DNA from: Acidimicrobiia bacterium
Lineage (GTDB): Bacteria; Actinomycetota; Acidimicrobiia; Acidimicrobiales; CATQHL01
Direction of reading: 5' to 3'
Assembly (NCBI GenBank): GCA_009835395.1
Contig: VXXM01000071.1
Location: forward strand, 93,396 to 157,395
DNA length: 64,000 bases
Position numbers and translations under genes: made by a program. This document shows, one piece after another, positions 35,777 to 45,821 of this stretch (the first letter of the stretch is position 1; every line of letters begins with the position of its first letter). The notes beneath the pieces are model-generated. The model worked only from the letters and a program-made list of their open reading frames with translations. It was not told the origin of the DNA and did not search any database.

Positions 35777-36541
35777 ATGTCGCAGAGGGGCCGCCTGCGG
35801 CCGCCGCCCCGCTGGTCCGTGTCGGCGGCGGTTCTGGGATGGATCGCGGCCGCCGCCATCACCGTCGTGGTGCAGCTGGTGCTGGAGTCGCTCTGGACGG
35901 CGCCCAGCGGTATCGGCGCCGCTGCCGCCCGGGCGGGCGTGCAGGTCGCCGGCGGGGCAGAGCCGGACCGCCTCGACCTCAGTTACTGGCAGTTCACGCT
36001 GCTCCAGTTGCCCCTGTGGCTGACGCTTGCGGCGGTCACCTGGGCGATCGTCCGCCGCCACGGCGTCGGGCTGCGCAGCGCCCTGGGCCTCGAGCAGCGC
36101 TGGTACGACGTACCCGTCGGACTGGTGTGCGGGCTGGCGGCGCAGTTCCTGATCATCCCGCTGGTGTACCTGCCGCTGAGGCCGTACATCGACAGCCAGG
36201 ACATCGAGGAGCCGGCCCGCCGCATCATGGCCCTCGCGGACGACGCCACGGCCGCGGCGGTCATGGTGGCCGCCGTGGTGCTGGTGGCGCCGTTCGTGGA
36301 GGAGCTGTACTTCCGCGGCCTGCTGCTGCGGGCGCTCTGGGGGCGGATGGGGCGCGTGCTCACCGTGGCGCTCTCGGCGGTGCTCTTCGGGCTGGCGCAC
36401 GTGCAGATCCTCCAACTGCCGGCGCTGGTGGTCTTCGGGCTCGTAGCCGGCACGCTGGTCGTCGCCACGAGACGCCTCGCCCCGGCGATGTGGGCGCACG
36501 CCGCCTTCAACGGCGTCACGGTCGTGCAGTTGCTCCGCTGA
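35777..36541 (+). CDS. CPBP family intramembrane metalloprotease
   Basis: 254 aa polytopic membrane protein with the CAAX-protease/bacteriocin-processing (Rce1-like) core: E175-E176-x-x-x-R180 (VEELYFRG), H208 (FGLAHVQ) and H241-x-x-x-N245 (AHAAFN). About six to seven helices. Role unknown; members process prenylated or signal-type peptides or act as immunity proteins. ATG 35777 preferred over ATG 35714 because the latter adds a Cys-containing, unconserved stretch. The next gene starts 4 bases after its stop. Confidence 0.88.
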   Translation: MSQRGRLRPPPRWSVSAAVLGWIAAAAITVVVQLVLESLWTAPSGIGAAAARAGVQVAGGAEPDRLDLSYWQFTLLQLPLWLTLAAVTWAIVRRHGVGLRSALGLEQRWYDVPVGLVCGLAAQFLIIPLVYLPLRPYIDSQDIEEPARRIMALADDATAAAVMVAAVVLVAPFVEELYFRGLLLRALWGRMGRVLTVALSAVLFGLAHVQILQLPALVVFGLVAGTLVVATRRLAPAMWAHAAFNGVTVVQLLR

Positions 36542-36544
36542 CCG

Positions 36545-39331
36545 ATGCAGCCGAACATCGACGAACCGTCCCGGCAGATGGAGGTCGCTCGCCGATCTCG
36601 ACGTGACGTGGCGGTCCTGCAGCGCCGCACAGGGATCGCCTGCGTCATCGGGGTGTGCCTGTTCGTGTTCTGGCAGATGCGGCCCGACCTGCTGTTCTCG
36701 GCGACCACGCCCGCCGGGGGGGACATGGCCGCCCACGTCTGGGGGCCGGCGTACCTGCGAGACCACCTGCTGCCGCAGGGGCGCCTGAGCGGCTGGGCTC
36801 CGGACTGGTATGCGGGCTTCCCCGCCTACCACTTCTACATGGTGCTGCCGTCGCTGGTCATCGCGCTGGCCTCGTTCGTGATCCCCTACGGCGTGGCGTT
36901 CAAGCTCGTGGCGGTCGCCGGGCTGGTGTCGCTGCCGCTGGCGGCGGCGACGTTCGTGCGGCTGGCGGGCCTGCGCTTCCCGGCGCCGACGATCGCGGCG
37001 CTGTTCACGCTGCCGTTCCTGTTCGACACGACGTTCAGCATCTACGGCGGCAACGTGGCCTCCACGCTGGCAGGGGAGTTCGCCTACTCCATCAGCCTGT
37101 CGCTGATGCTGGTCTACCTGGGCGTGCTGCTGCGGGGGCTGCGTACGGGCCGGCACCGGGTGCTGGCCGGTGCGTTGCTGGCCCTGGTGGGCCTCACGCA
37201 TCTCATACCCGCGATCTTCGCGGTGGCCGCCACCGCGGTCGCGCTGGCGATGCAGCCGGGCCGGCGAGTCATCCGCTGGGTGACGGTGACCGGCGCGCTG
37301 TCGGCGGCGCTGGCGGCGTTCTGGTTGCTGCCGTTCTGGTGGCGGCGGGACTACTACCACAACATCGACTGGGTGAACCTCAGCGAGTACTGGCCGAACC
37401 TGGTGCGCGAGGACTGGAACTGGGTGATTGTCGGGGCCTGGGCGGCCCTGCTCGTGGGCATCCTCCGCCGCCGGCGCCTGGTGCTCTACGTGGCGGCGCT
37501 GGCGGCGCTGGCGGCGACGGGGTACCGCTGGCTCCCGCAGGGCGTGCTGTGGAACGCCCGGCTGCTGCCCTTCTACTACCTGGCGATGCTCCTGCTGGTG
37601 GGGATCGGTGTCTCGACAATGCTGTCCACACTGGTGGCCGGAGGCTCGCTGCGGGAACTGCCGACCGGCTCCGACGACGGCGCGCCGGGGCTTGGCGAGG
37701 AGCGGAAGCGGCGGCGTTGGCTTCCCGGGGACTCCCTGCGCCTGCGGGTGGCTCTGGCGGCCGTCGTGCCGGTGGGAGCGGTGGCGGTGGCGATCGACGA
37801 CCTGGTCGCGGACAGCGCCACCCTGCGGGCACTCCTGGAGGTGCTGCCGGGGGTGGAGCCGGCCACGGCACCCGCCAGGGCCGCGGATGTGGCGCACCTG
37901 GCACTGCTCGTGCTGACCGGCACCGCCGTGGTGGCGGTCGTCGAGATCCTCCGATCCGTGCGGGCGCAGGGCCTCCGGCCGAGGGCCGGCGGCACCGTGG
38001 TGCTCGGTCGGCCCTCGTCGGCGGCCGGCGCGCTGCGCCCCGCCGGCGCCGACCCGACGCCCCCCACGGGGGTGATCCGGCCGCTGGGGGCCGCCACCCG
38101 GCCCTCCTCTCGTGCCGGCGTGGTGCTGCTGCTTGCCACCGTGGCGCTCGTCCTGGGCATCGTGGCGGCGGTGGCCTACCCGCTGCGGGCGCTGGGACCC
38201 GCCGGCGGGGAGGTTGCCGACGGTCGCTACGGCCTGCGGGTGGCCCCGAACGTCGTGCTGGCGGGCACGGCCGCCGAGAGCTTCCTGCCCTTCTGGGTCT
38301 ACTGGAACTTCTCCGGCTATGAGGCCAAGCAGCCTCGCGAAGGCATCGGGGGCTACAACGAGTACTACCGGGTCGTCACCACGATGGCGGCGGTCGCCGG
38401 CGAGCGGGGTTGCGGCCGGGTCATGTGGGAGTACGGCTTGAAGCGCCTGGACAGTTACGGCTCGCCGATGTCGCTGATGCTGCTGCCGCACTGGACCGAC
38501 GGCTGCCTTGCCTCCATGGAGGGGCTTTTCTTCGAGTCCACCCAGACCGTGCCGTTCCACTTCATCAACCAGGACGAACTCTCGACCGAGCCGTCCCGGC
38601 CGGTGCGCGCCGTGCCCTACGCGGGCGTCGACCTGGCCGACGGCGTTGCGCACATGCAGCTCTTCGGCGTTCGCTACTACATGGCGTTCTCGGAGTCCCT
38701 GATCGCTGAGGCTCGCGCCCACGAGGATCTCACGGAGGTGGCCGCCGAGCCTCCCTGGGTGATGTTCGAGCTGGCCGACGCGCCCCTGGTGTCGCCGCTG
38801 GCCGCCGAGCCCGTGATCGTCCGCGGCGTCGCTGAGGACCCGGCGCGCTGGCTGGACGTCGCTGTGGACTTCTACGGCGGTTATCCGGGCTCGGGCGGCA
38901 CCGAGCCGGAGGCGGGATTCCTACTGGCAGCGGCGGTGTTCCCGGCCGCCGGCGGGCCCGACGGCTGGGCCGAGGTCTCGCCGGGGGACCAGCGGCCGGT
39001 GCGCAGCCTGGAGGAGGTGGAGATCCATGATGTCTCCACCACGCAGAACTCCATCAGCTTCAGGGTCGACCGCACCGGCATCCCGGTCCTGGTGAAGGCC
39101 TCCTACTTCCCCAACTGGCAGGCCGACGGCGCCGGTGGCCCCTACCGGGTGGCGCCCAACTTCATGGTCGTCGTGCCCGACGAGACCCGGGTCACCCTCA
39201 GCTACGGCTGGACGCCGGTGGACGTGCTGGCATGGGTGATCACCGCCATCGGGGTGATCGCCGCCCTGGTGCTGTGGCGCAACCCGCGCATCTGGTCCGC
39301 CGAGGCCGACCGGCGCGCCCGCTGGGAGTGA
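36545..39331 (+). CDS. PTPS-related multi-TM glycosyltransferase-like membrane protein
   Basis: 928 aa. Layout of the actinobacterial 6-pyruvoyl-tetrahydropterin-synthase-related membrane family (GT-C-like): TTPAGGDMAAHVWGPAYLRDH with the probable catalytic Asp in the first loop, APDWYAGFPAYHFYM, about 12 helices, a long Arg/Pro-rich cytoplasmic loop, and an outside C-terminal part with ASYFPNWQADG (YfhO-like). The name is historical; it is not a PTPS enzyme. Neighbouring genes (polyprenol-type GT2 and ManB) point to use of a lipid-linked mannose donor in envelope glycan assembly (inference). Confidence 0.75.
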   Translation: MQPNIDEPSRQMEVARRSRRDVAVLQRRTGIACVIGVCLFVFWQMRPDLLFSATTPAGGDMAAHVWGPAYLRDHLLPQGRLSGWAPDWYAGFPAYHFYMVLPSLVIALASFVIPYGVAFKLVAVAGLVSLPLAAATFVRLAGLRFPAPTIAALFTLPFLFDTTFSIYGGNVASTLAGEFAYSISLSLMLVYLGVLLRGLRTGRHRVLAGALLALVGLTHLIPAIFAVAATAVALAMQPGRRVIRWVTVTGALSAALAAFWLLPFWWRRDYYHNIDWVNLSEYWPNLVREDWNWVIVGAWAALLVGILRRRRLVLYVAALAALAATGYRWLPQGVLWNARLLPFYYLAMLLLVGIGVSTMLSTLVAGGSLRELPTGSDDGAPGLGEERKRRRWLPGDSLRLRVALAAVVPVGAVAVAIDDLVADSATLRALLEVLPGVEPATAPARAADVAHLALLVLTGTAVVAVVEILRSVRAQGLRPRAGGTVVLGRPSSAAGALRPAGADPTPPTGVIRPLGAATRPSSRAGVVLLLATVALVLGIVAAVAYPLRALGPAGGEVADGRYGLRVAPNVVLAGTAAESFLPFWVYWNFSGYEAKQPREGIGGYNEYYRVVTTMAAVAGERGCGRVMWEYGLKRLDSYGSPMSLMLLPHWTDGCLASMEGLFFESTQTVPFHFINQDELSTEPSRPVRAVPYAGVDLADGVAHMQLFGVRYYMAFSESLIAEARAHEDLTEVAAEPPWVMFELADAPLVSPLAAEPVIVRGVAEDPARWLDVAVDFYGGYPGSGGTEPEAGFLLAAAVFPAAGGPDGWAEVSPGDQRPVRSLEEVEIHDVSTTQNSISFRVDRTGIPVLVKASYFPNWQADGAGGPYRVAPNFMVVVPDETRVTLSYGWTPVDVLAWVITAIGVIAALVLWRNPRIWSAEADRRARWE

Positions 39332-39334
39332 TCG

Positions 39335-40108
39335 GTGGCTGCCGGTAGCGGCGGGGCGCCGGGTGGTGTGCGCCTGTCGGTCGTGCTGCCCGCCTTCCGG
39401 GAAGCCGGAGTCATCGGCGGCACCCTTGCGGCGCTGCGGGACGGCCTGTCGGGCGTGGCCCCCGGGGACGCCCTGGAGCTCATCGTGGTGGACGATGGGT
39501 CCGACGACGCCACCGTCGAACGCGCCCGAGCGGCCGGGGCCGACCAGGTCATCGCGCTCGGCGGGAACCGGGGCAAGGGGGCTGCGGTGCGTACCGGGAT
39601 GCTGGCGGCCGCCGGCGAGGTGGTCGTCTTCACAGACGCCGACCTGCAGTACCCGCCGGATCGGATCGTGGCGGTGCTGGCACACCTCGACGGCGAGGTG
39701 GGGGCGGTGGTCGCCAGGCGAGAGCGGTCCGGGGAGACTCCGCTGCGCCGGCTGGGGACCTTCACCGTGTCGCGCCTGGCCCGGGCCCTGGTGCTGCGCG
39801 GCGCCGCCGCAGGCGGGGACCTCGGGGCGGACACGCAGTGCGGGTTGAAGGCCTTCCGCCGCGACGCGGCCCGAGAGGTGTTCGGCCGCTGCCGGGTGGA
39901 CCGCTTCGGCTTCGACGTGGAGGTGCTGCTGCTGCTCTCGCTGCTGGGGATCCCCACGGCGGTCGAGACCGTGGAGGCCGCCGCGGGGACCCGCCGATCG
40001 ACCGTGCGCGTGGTGCGCGACGGCGTGGGGATCCTCCGGGACGTCCTGGGAATCCGCCGCCGACTCCGCCGCGGCGACTACGACGTGGCCGCCGGGTCCG
40101 ATGGCTGA
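39335..40108 (+). CDS. glycosyltransferase family 2, dolichyl/polyprenyl-phosphate sugar synthase type
   Basis: 257 aa. GT2 core: SVVLPAFREAGVIGGTL, LIVVDDGSDD, GGNRGKGAAVRTGM, and FTDADLQYPPDRI (metal-binding DAD), then the acceptor-side QCGLKAFRRDAAREVF. No membrane helices, as for DPM1-type enzymes that make polyprenyl-phosphate mannose or glucose. GTG start three bases after the previous stop and an 8-base overlap with manB place it in one operon. Confidence 0.88.
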   Translation: MAAGSGGAPGGVRLSVVLPAFREAGVIGGTLAALRDGLSGVAPGDALELIVVDDGSDDATVERARAAGADQVIALGGNRGKGAAVRTGMLAAAGEVVVFTDADLQYPPDRIVAVLAHLDGEVGAVVARRERSGETPLRRLGTFTVSRLARALVLRGAAAGGDLGADTQCGLKAFRRDAAREVFGRCRVDRFGFDVEVLLLLSLLGIPTAVETVEAAAGTRRSTVRVVRDGVGILRDVLGIRRRLRRGDYDVAAGSDG

Positions 40109-41507
40109 GCGACCGGGTAGGACGGCCCCGCCGGGGTCGGCCCCGGAGGCTCGCCTCGACGCCATCATCCGCGCCAACGACATCCGCGGCCGGGTTCCGA
40201 CCGAACTCGACGCGCCGATGGCACGGCGGCTCGGAGCGGCCTTCGCCGCGTTCTTCCGCGAGGACGATCCCGGAACCACCGAGGTGGTCGTCGGGCGCGA
40301 CATGCGACTCTCGGGTCCGTCCCTCCTCGACGCGTTCTGCGCCAGCGTGCAAGCGGCCGGCTTGGACGTAGTGGATCTGGGGCTGACGTCCACCGACATG
40401 CTCTACTTCGCCTCCGGTCATTTCGACGCACCCGGCGTCGTCTTCACCGCCTCGCACAACCCCGCCGACTACAACGGCATCAAGGCCTGCCGATCGGGCG
40501 CCCGGCCGCTCAGTGGCGAACGGGGGCTGGCCCGGGTTCGTGAACTGGCGCTGGCGGGGCCGCGGGAGCCGGTTCCGAGCGAGGGCGATCGCCGCCGGGT
40601 GGACCTGCTGGACGCCTTCGCCACTCACGTCCGGTCGTTCACCGACGCCGAGCGCATGCGGCCGCTGCGGGTGGTGGCCGACGTCGCCAACGGCATGGGC
40701 GGACTCGTCGTGCCGGCCGTCTTCGAGGGGCTGCCGCCGACCCTCGACGTGCTGTACGGCGAGTTGGACGGCAGCTTCCCGAACCATCCGCCCGATCCGC
40801 TGCAGGAGGCCAACCTCGCCGACCTGTGCCGGCGTGTCACCGACACCGGAGCCGACGTCGGGCTGGCGTTCGACGGTGACGCCGACCGGGTGTTCTTCGT
40901 GGACGACGCGGCGCGCCCGCTGTCGGGCTCGGTGGTCGCCGCCCTGCTGGCGACAGCCGTGTTACGTCGCCGTCCCGGAGCCCTCGTGCTCTACAACGCG
41001 GCGTGCTCGCGGATGGTCCCGGAGGTGATCGCCGAGGGCGGCGGCCGGGCCCTGCGCACCCGCGTCGGCCACACCCTCATCAAGCAGCAGATGGCCGAGA
41101 CCGGTGCGGCTTTCGCCGGCGAGCACTCGGGGCACTACTACTTCGCCGAGAACCACAACTCCGATTCGGGAGTGCTGGCGGCGGTGGCCCTGCTGGAGGA
41201 GCTGTCCCGCGCCGAGGTGCCCCTCAGCGAGTTGCGCCGCCCGTACGATCGCTACGCCGCCTCCGGCGAGGTGAACTTCACCGTCGAAGATCCCCGGGCC
41301 GTCACCGAGGCCCTGGCGCACCGCTACCGCGACCACCCCCAGGACCGCCTCGACGGCCTCACGGTCGACTGCGGCGACTGGTGGTTCAACCTGCGCCCCT
41401 CCAACACCGAGCCCCTGCTCCGCCTCAACCTGGAGGCCGCCACCGAAGCCGCCTGTGCCCGCCATCTCGCCGAGGTGCGCAACGCCATCGCTGAAGCGGC
41501 GTCCTGA
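40101..41507 (+). CDS. manB: phosphomannomutase/phosphoglucomutase
   Basis: 468 aa alpha-D-phosphohexomutase. Interconverts mannose-6-P and mannose-1-P (possibly also glucose forms). Seen: IRANDIRGRVP, VVVGRDMRLSGP, phosphoserine S118 in FTASHNP, metal-binding loop FDGDADRV (D258 on), sugar-binding GEHSGHYYF, and the C-terminal phosphate site RPSNTEPLLRL. With the downstream isomerase and the upstream nucleotidyltransferase it completes a route from fructose-6-P to GDP-mannose. Confidence 0.95.
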   Translation: MAERPGRTAPPGSAPEARLDAIIRANDIRGRVPTELDAPMARRLGAAFAAFFREDDPGTTEVVVGRDMRLSGPSLLDAFCASVQAAGLDVVDLGLTSTDMLYFASGHFDAPGVVFTASHNPADYNGIKACRSGARPLSGERGLARVRELALAGPREPVPSEGDRRRVDLLDAFATHVRSFTDAERMRPLRVVADVANGMGGLVVPAVFEGLPPTLDVLYGELDGSFPNHPPDPLQEANLADLCRRVTDTGADVGLAFDGDADRVFFVDDAARPLSGSVVAALLATAVLRRRPGALVLYNAACSRMVPEVIAEGGGRALRTRVGHTLIKQQMAETGAAFAGEHSGHYYFAENHNSDSGVLAAVALLEELSRAEVPLSELRRPYDRYAASGEVNFTVEDPRAVTEALAHRYRDHPQDRLDGLTVDCGDWWFNLRPSNTEPLLRLNLEAATEAACARHLAEVRNAIAEAAS

Positions 41508-41547
41508 GGTCTGTCTCGCAGGGAGGAGGGCACCGCGGCGCGGGGCG

Positions 41548-41553
41548 TAGGCT
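41548..41553 (+). promoter_or_regulatory. -10 box TAGGCT
   Basis: TAGGCT about 56 bases before the Trm112 gene's ATG at 41609, in the 100-base gap after manB. Confidence 0.3.
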
Positions 41554-41608
41554 GGTGGCTTGCGGCCGGCGCGCTCCGGCAGGTGCACAGAGCAGACCGA
41601 GGTGGACG

Positions 41609-41845
41609 ATGGTGCTCGATCCCCGACTCGTGGAAATCCTGGCCTGTCCCGAGGACAAGGGTCCCTTGCTGTACTTCGAGGCGGACGGCTTCTTCTACAA
41701 CTCCCGCCTGCGGCGGCGCTACGAGGTCACCGACGGCATCCCGATCATGCTGATCGACGAGGCGACCACCCTGGACGACAGCGAGCATGCCCTCGTCATG
41801 GAGCGGGCCGCCGAGGCCGGCATCACGGAGAACTTCACGCCGTGA
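41609..41845 (+). CDS. Trm112 family protein
   Basis: 78 aa. Seen: LVEILACPEDKGPLLYFE, NSRLRRRYEVTDGIPIMLIDEA, the YcaR/Trm112 layout. In eukaryotes and archaea Trm112 activates methyltransferases; bacterial short forms are of uncertain role. This one has only one Cys of the usual zinc knuckle, as many actinobacterial members do. ATG 41609 follows GAGGTGGA. Located between manB and the isomerase gene, the usual actinobacterial order, and overlaps the next start by 4 bases. Confidence 0.88.
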   Translation: MVLDPRLVEILACPEDKGPLLYFEADGFFYNSRLRRRYEVTDGIPIMLIDEATTLDDSEHALVMERAAEAGITENFTP

Positions 41846-42906
41846 GCGAGCGCACGCCTGCTGACACCCTCGGCATGTTCGCCGCCACGGCGTCGATGCC
41901 CGAGCAGATCGCCGCCGGGGTGGAGGCCGTCGCCGACACCGGACTGGCCGCCGGGATCGCCGACCCCGACGCCATCACCAGCGTGCTGGTGCTGGGCATG
42001 GGCGGCAGCGGGCTGGTGGGGGACTTCCTGGCCGTGACGGCAGGCCCGTTCATGTCGCTGCCGGTGGTGGTCGTCAAGAACTACGTGCCGCCCAGCTACG
42101 TCGACCGCCGCACCCTCGTGCTGGCGGTGTCGTTCTCCGGCGAGACCGAGGAGACACTGTCGGCGGCGAGCATCGCCGCCGAGCGGGGCGGGCAGATGGT
42201 GGCCGTCTGCACGGGAGGCCGGCTGCGCGGCCTGGCCGAGTCGTGGGGAGCCCCGGTGCTGGCGGTCGATCCGTCGATCCCCATGCCGCGTGCGGGATTC
42301 GCCGCCATGGCTGCGCCGGTGCTCGCGCTGCTGGAGGACCTGGGCTTCTTCCCGGGCGCCAGCGAGTGGCTGGCGCGGGCCGCCGAGCAACTGCGCCGGC
42401 GCCGCAGCCAACTCGGCGAGGACCCCAACCCGGCGTTGCGGCTGGCGCGGGAGATCGAAGGCACGATCCCCGTGGTCTACGGGCCCGGCGGGATCGGTGA
42501 GGTGGCGGCCCGGCGCTGGAAGGCGCAGTTCAACGAGAACGCCAAGACCCCGGCATTCAGCGCCGCCCTGCCCGAGATGACCCACAACGAGATCGCCGGC
42601 TGGGGCAGTTTCGACGAACTCACCGCGCCGGCGTTCAGCGCCGTCCAGCTCCGCCACGACTTCGAGCCGCCGCAGGTGGCGGCCACCTTCGACTTCCTCG
42701 ACGACCATCTGACCGACGCCGTGCGCGAGGTCTACGAGGTGCGCGCCGGCGGTGAGGGGCCGATCGCCCAGATCATGGACCTGATGCTGTTCGGCGACTA
42801 CGTGTCGCTGCACCTCGCGGCGCTGCGGGGAATGGACCCGGGCCCGATCCCCGCCATCGCCGAGTTGAAGGCGGCCCTCAGCGGGACGGGGGGTCTGGGG
42901 GCGTGA
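41842..42906 (+). CDS. bifunctional phosphoglucose/phosphomannose isomerase (SIS domain)
   Basis: 354 aa. Two SIS subdomains: [16 protein letters not shown] and [16 protein letters not shown] with the phosphosugar-binding Ser/Thr, then [26 protein letters not shown] and [11 protein letters not shown] with the catalytic Glu/His typical of the archaeal/actinobacterial PGI/PMI family. Links fructose-6-P with mannose-6-P. GTG start in a GTGA overlap with the Trm112 gene; its stop overlaps the start of sahH by 4 bases. Confidence 0.9.
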   Translation: MSERTPADTLGMFAATASMPEQIAAGVEAVADTGLAAGIADPDAITSVLVLGMGGSGLVGDFLAVTAGPFMSLPVVVVKNYVPPSYVDRRTLVLAVSFSGETEETLSAASIAAERGGQMVAVCTGGRLRGLAESWGAPVLAVDPSIPMPRAGFAAMAAPVLALLEDLGFFPGASEWLARAAEQLRRRRSQLGEDPNPALRLAREIEGTIPVVYGPGGIGEVAARRWKAQFNENAKTPAFSAALPEMTHNEIAGWGSFDELTAPAFSAVQLRHDFEPPQVAATFDFLDDHLTDAVREVYEVRAGGEGPIAQIMDLMLFGDYVSLHLAALRGMDPGPIPAIAELKAALSGTGGLGA

Positions 42907-44363
42907 CGCTCGCCGGCGGCGACTTCGCGGTCGCCGACCTGTCGCTGGCGCCGTTCGGGCGCAAGGAGATCCAACTCGCCGAGCACGAGATGCCGGGCCT
43001 CATGGCGCTCCGGGCCCGCCACAGCGACGACAGACCCCTGGCGGGCGCCCGCATCACCGGCTCGCTGCACATGACGATCCAGACGGCCGTGCTCATCGAG
43101 ACGCTCTGCCAACTCGGCGCCGAGGTGCGCTGGGCGTCGTGCAACATCTTCTCCACCCAGGACCACGCCGCCGCGGCGGTGGCGGTGGGGCCCACCGGGA
43201 CCGTCGACGATCCCCGCGGCGTGCCGGTGTTCGCCTGGAAGGGCGAGACGCTGGAGGAGTACTGGCGCTGCACCGAGCGGGTGCTGCGCTGGCCCGACGG
43301 CGGCGGGCCGACGCTGATCCTCGACGACGGCGGGGACGCCACCCTGCTGCTCCACGAGGGCCTGGCGCGCGAGCAGGCCGGCGCGGTGCCCGACACCGAC
43401 CCGGATGCGAGCGCCGAGTGGCGGGTGGTGCTGGGGTTGCTGCGGCGGGTCTTGGACGAGGACCCGGCAGCCTGGGGGGCCGCGGCGAAGGCGGTGCGCG
43501 GCGTCAGTGAGGAGACCACCACCGGGGTGCACAGGCTGTACCGCATGCAGCGGGAGGGCACGCTGCTGTTCCCGGCCATCAACGTGAACGACTCGGTCAC
43601 CAAGTCCAAGTTCGACAACCTCTACGGGTGCCGCCACTCGCTCATCGACGGCCTCAAGCGGGCCACCGATGTGATGCTCGGCGGCAAGCTGGCGGTCGTC
43701 TGCGGCTACGGCGACGTGGGCAAGGGCTGCGCCGCGGCTCTGGCCGGCCAGGGGGCACGCGTCGTGGTGACCGAGGTGGACCCCATCTGCGCCCTGCAGG
43801 CCGCCATGGAGGGCTACCAGGTCGCCCGCCTCGAGGACGTGATGAGCACCGGCGACATCTTCATCACCGCCACCGGGTGCCGCGACGTGATCACCGCCGA
43901 GCACATGGGGCGGATGAAGCACCAGGCCATCGTCGGCAACATCGGCCATTTCGACAACGAGGTGGATGTGGCGGGCCTCGAGCGGCTGTCGGACGTGCAG
44001 CGGGTGCGCGTCAAGGACCAGGTGGACGAGTACGTCTTCCCCGACGGTCACTCGGTGATCCTGCTGTCGGAGGGGCGCTTGCTGAACCTGGGCAACGCCA
44101 CCGGGCACCCCAGCTTCGTGATGTCGTTCAGCTTCACGAACCAGGTGCTGGCCCAGATGGAGTTGCATGCCAACGCCGAGGCGTACCGCGACGGTGCCGG
44201 GCGCCCGCAGGTGGTGACGCTGCCGAAGCACCTCGACGAGGAGGTGGCCCGCCTGCACCTCGACGCCCTGGGCATCCGGCTCAGCCGCCTCAGCGACGCC
44301 CAAGCCGACTACCTCGACGTGTCGCCCGACGGTCCCTACAAGCCCGAGCACTACAAGTACTGA
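42903..44363 (+). CDS. ahcY: adenosylhomocysteinase
   Basis: 486 aa. Splits S-adenosylhomocysteine into adenosine and homocysteine. Seen: [21 protein letters not shown], the Cys/Asp pocket [37 protein letters not shown] site [28 protein letters not shown], and the C-terminal YKPEHYKY that completes the neighbour's NAD site. Length normal for the long bacterial form. Coupled to the isomerase by GTGA. Confidence 0.97.
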   Translation: MTLAGGDFAVADLSLAPFGRKEIQLAEHEMPGLMALRARHSDDRPLAGARITGSLHMTIQTAVLIETLCQLGAEVRWASCNIFSTQDHAAAAVAVGPTGTVDDPRGVPVFAWKGETLEEYWRCTERVLRWPDGGGPTLILDDGGDATLLLHEGLAREQAGAVPDTDPDASAEWRVVLGLLRRVLDEDPAAWGAAAKAVRGVSEETTTGVHRLYRMQREGTLLFPAINVNDSVTKSKFDNLYGCRHSLIDGLKRATDVMLGGKLAVVCGYGDVGKGCAAALAGQGARVVVTEVDPICALQAAMEGYQVARLEDVMSTGDIFITATGCRDVITAEHMGRMKHQAIVGNIGHFDNEVDVAGLERLSDVQRVRVKDQVDEYVFPDGHSVILLSEGRLLNLGNATGHPSFVMSFSFTNQVLAQMELHANAEAYRDGAGRPQVVTLPKHLDEEVARLHLDALGIRLSRLSDAQADYLDVSPDGPYKPEHYKY

Positions 44364-44419
44364 CGGCACCCCGCCTGGCGGCGGACCGCCGACCGCACGA
44401 GCATCAGGAGGCATCAGAC

Positions 44420-45082
44420 ATGATCCGACTCACCGCCGCTGACGGCCACGAACTCGACGCCTACGAGGCCGGACCGGCCGACGCCGCGGCCGGCATCGTG
44501 ATCGTCCAGGAGATCTTCGGGGTGAACGCCCACATCCGCGACGTGGTGGACCGCTACGCCGCCCTGGGCTACCGGGCGGTGGCCCCCGCCCTGTTCGACC
44601 GCCTCGAGCGGGGGGTGGAGTTGGGTTACACGGACGAGACCGTCATCCAGGGCCGGGCGATGCGCGGCGCCATCGACTGGGACGACACCGTGCGCGACGT
44701 GGGCGCGGCGGTCGGCCATCTGGCATCCAACGGGCCCGTCGGCGTGGTGGGCTACTGCTACGGCGGCAGCCTGGCCTGGCTGGCGGCGCACTCCCTGCCG
44801 GTGGCCGCCGCCGTGGGTTACTACGGCGGGCAGATCATCCAGTTCCTGGACCGCAGGCCGAAGGCTCCGATCATGCTGCTCTTCGGCGAGGTGGACTACA
44901 TGATCCCGCTGTCGGACGTGGAGGAGATCATGCGGGCCCACCCCACGGTGCCGGTGCACGTCTACCCGGGCGCCGATCACGGCTTCAACTGCGACGCCCG
45001 CGACTCCTACCACCCCGAGGCCGCCGCCCTGGCCCTGGAGCGCACCCTGGCCTTCCTCGCCGAAGCCGGCGTGCGTCCCTAG
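44420..45082 (+). CDS. dienelactone hydrolase family protein
   Basis: 220 aa. Catalytic Cys113 in VGYCYGGSL, Asp159 in GEVDYMIP and His187 in GADHGFNC; VIVQEIFGVNAHIRDVVDR near the N-terminus is the DLH signature. Such enzymes open dienelactones in chlorocatechol degradation, but many family members have other substrates. ATG preceded by AGGAGG (44406-44411, 8-base spacer). The next gene follows after 12 bases. Confidence 0.92.
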   Translation: MIRLTAADGHELDAYEAGPADAAAGIVIVQEIFGVNAHIRDVVDRYAALGYRAVAPALFDRLERGVELGYTDETVIQGRAMRGAIDWDDTVRDVGAAVGHLASNGPVGVVGYCYGGSLAWLAAHSLPVAAAVGYYGGQIIQFLDRRPKAPIMLLFGEVDYMIPLSDVEEIMRAHPTVPVHVYPGADHGFNCDARDSYHPEAAALALERTLAFLAEAGVRP

Positions 45083-45094
45083 GGGAGGCCGACA

Positions 45095-45799
45095 ATGAAC
45101 CCCAACGTCGTCGTCCGCAACGTCGAGCGGGCACCCCGTGATTTGCTCGAGGGATTCCTGGAGGTCGACACGTCCACGGTCCATGAGGCCATGGGCCGGT
45201 TCGGCTTCGTGGGGGCCCATATCCGCCCCATTCAGCAGGGCGCCCGGATCGCCGGCTCGGCGGTCACCGTGCTGGTCCACCCGGGCGACAACATCATGAT
45301 CCACGCCGCCATCGCACTCCTCGAGCCGGGCGACGTGCTGGTCGTGGCCAGCACCGCACCCTCCACCAACGCTCTGTACGGGGAACTCATGGCCACCTCG
45401 ACGGTCGCCCGCGGCGGGGTGGGGCTGATCACCGACGGGGCGGTGCGCGACGTCGACGCCATCCGCGACATGGGCTTCCCGGTGTGGTCGCAGCACATCG
45501 GCTGCCAGGGCCCCATGAAGACCACGCCCGGCTGGGTGAACATACCGATCACCCTCGGCGAGCAGGCCGTCAACCCCGGCGACGTGGTCTGCGCCGACGA
45601 CACCGGCGTGGTCGTGGTGCCGCGGCAGCAGGCGGCCGAGGTGCTGGAAGGGGCCCGCAAGCGGACGGCCGCCGAGGAGGTCGTCCGGGAGCGCTTCGCC
45701 GCCGGCGAACTCTCCCTCGATGTCGCCGGCCTCGGCGCCAAACTGGCCGAGCTCGGGGTCGCCTACGTCGACCGGCTGGACGACCCGCCGTCCGGCTAG
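45095..45799 (+). CDS. RraA-like / 4-hydroxy-4-methyl-2-oxoglutarate aldolase-type protein
   Basis: 234 aa. Seen: STVHEAMGRFGFVGAHIRP, GSAVTVLVHPGDNIMIHAAI, GELMATSTVARGGVGLITDGAVRDVDAIRDM (the conserved Arg/Asp metal site) and DTGVVVVPRQQAAEVL. Class II pyruvate aldolases of this family (HMG/CHA aldolase) cleave 4-carboxy-4-hydroxy-2-oxoadipate in protocatechuate meta-cleavage. Pairing with the following DUF1932-type dehydrogenase is often seen in such clusters. SD AGGGGAGG lies 5 bases upstream. Confidence 0.87.
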   Translation: MNPNVVVRNVERAPRDLLEGFLEVDTSTVHEAMGRFGFVGAHIRPIQQGARIAGSAVTVLVHPGDNIMIHAAIALLEPGDVLVVASTAPSTNALYGELMATSTVARGGVGLITDGAVRDVDAIRDMGFPVWSQHIGCQGPMKTTPGWVNIPITLGEQAVNPGDVVCADDTGVVVVPRQQAAEVLEGARKRTAAEEVVRERFAAGELSLDVAGLGAKLAELGVAYVDRLDDPPSG

Positions 45800-45821
45800 C
45801 CGCCACACCCAGCAGCTGCGC

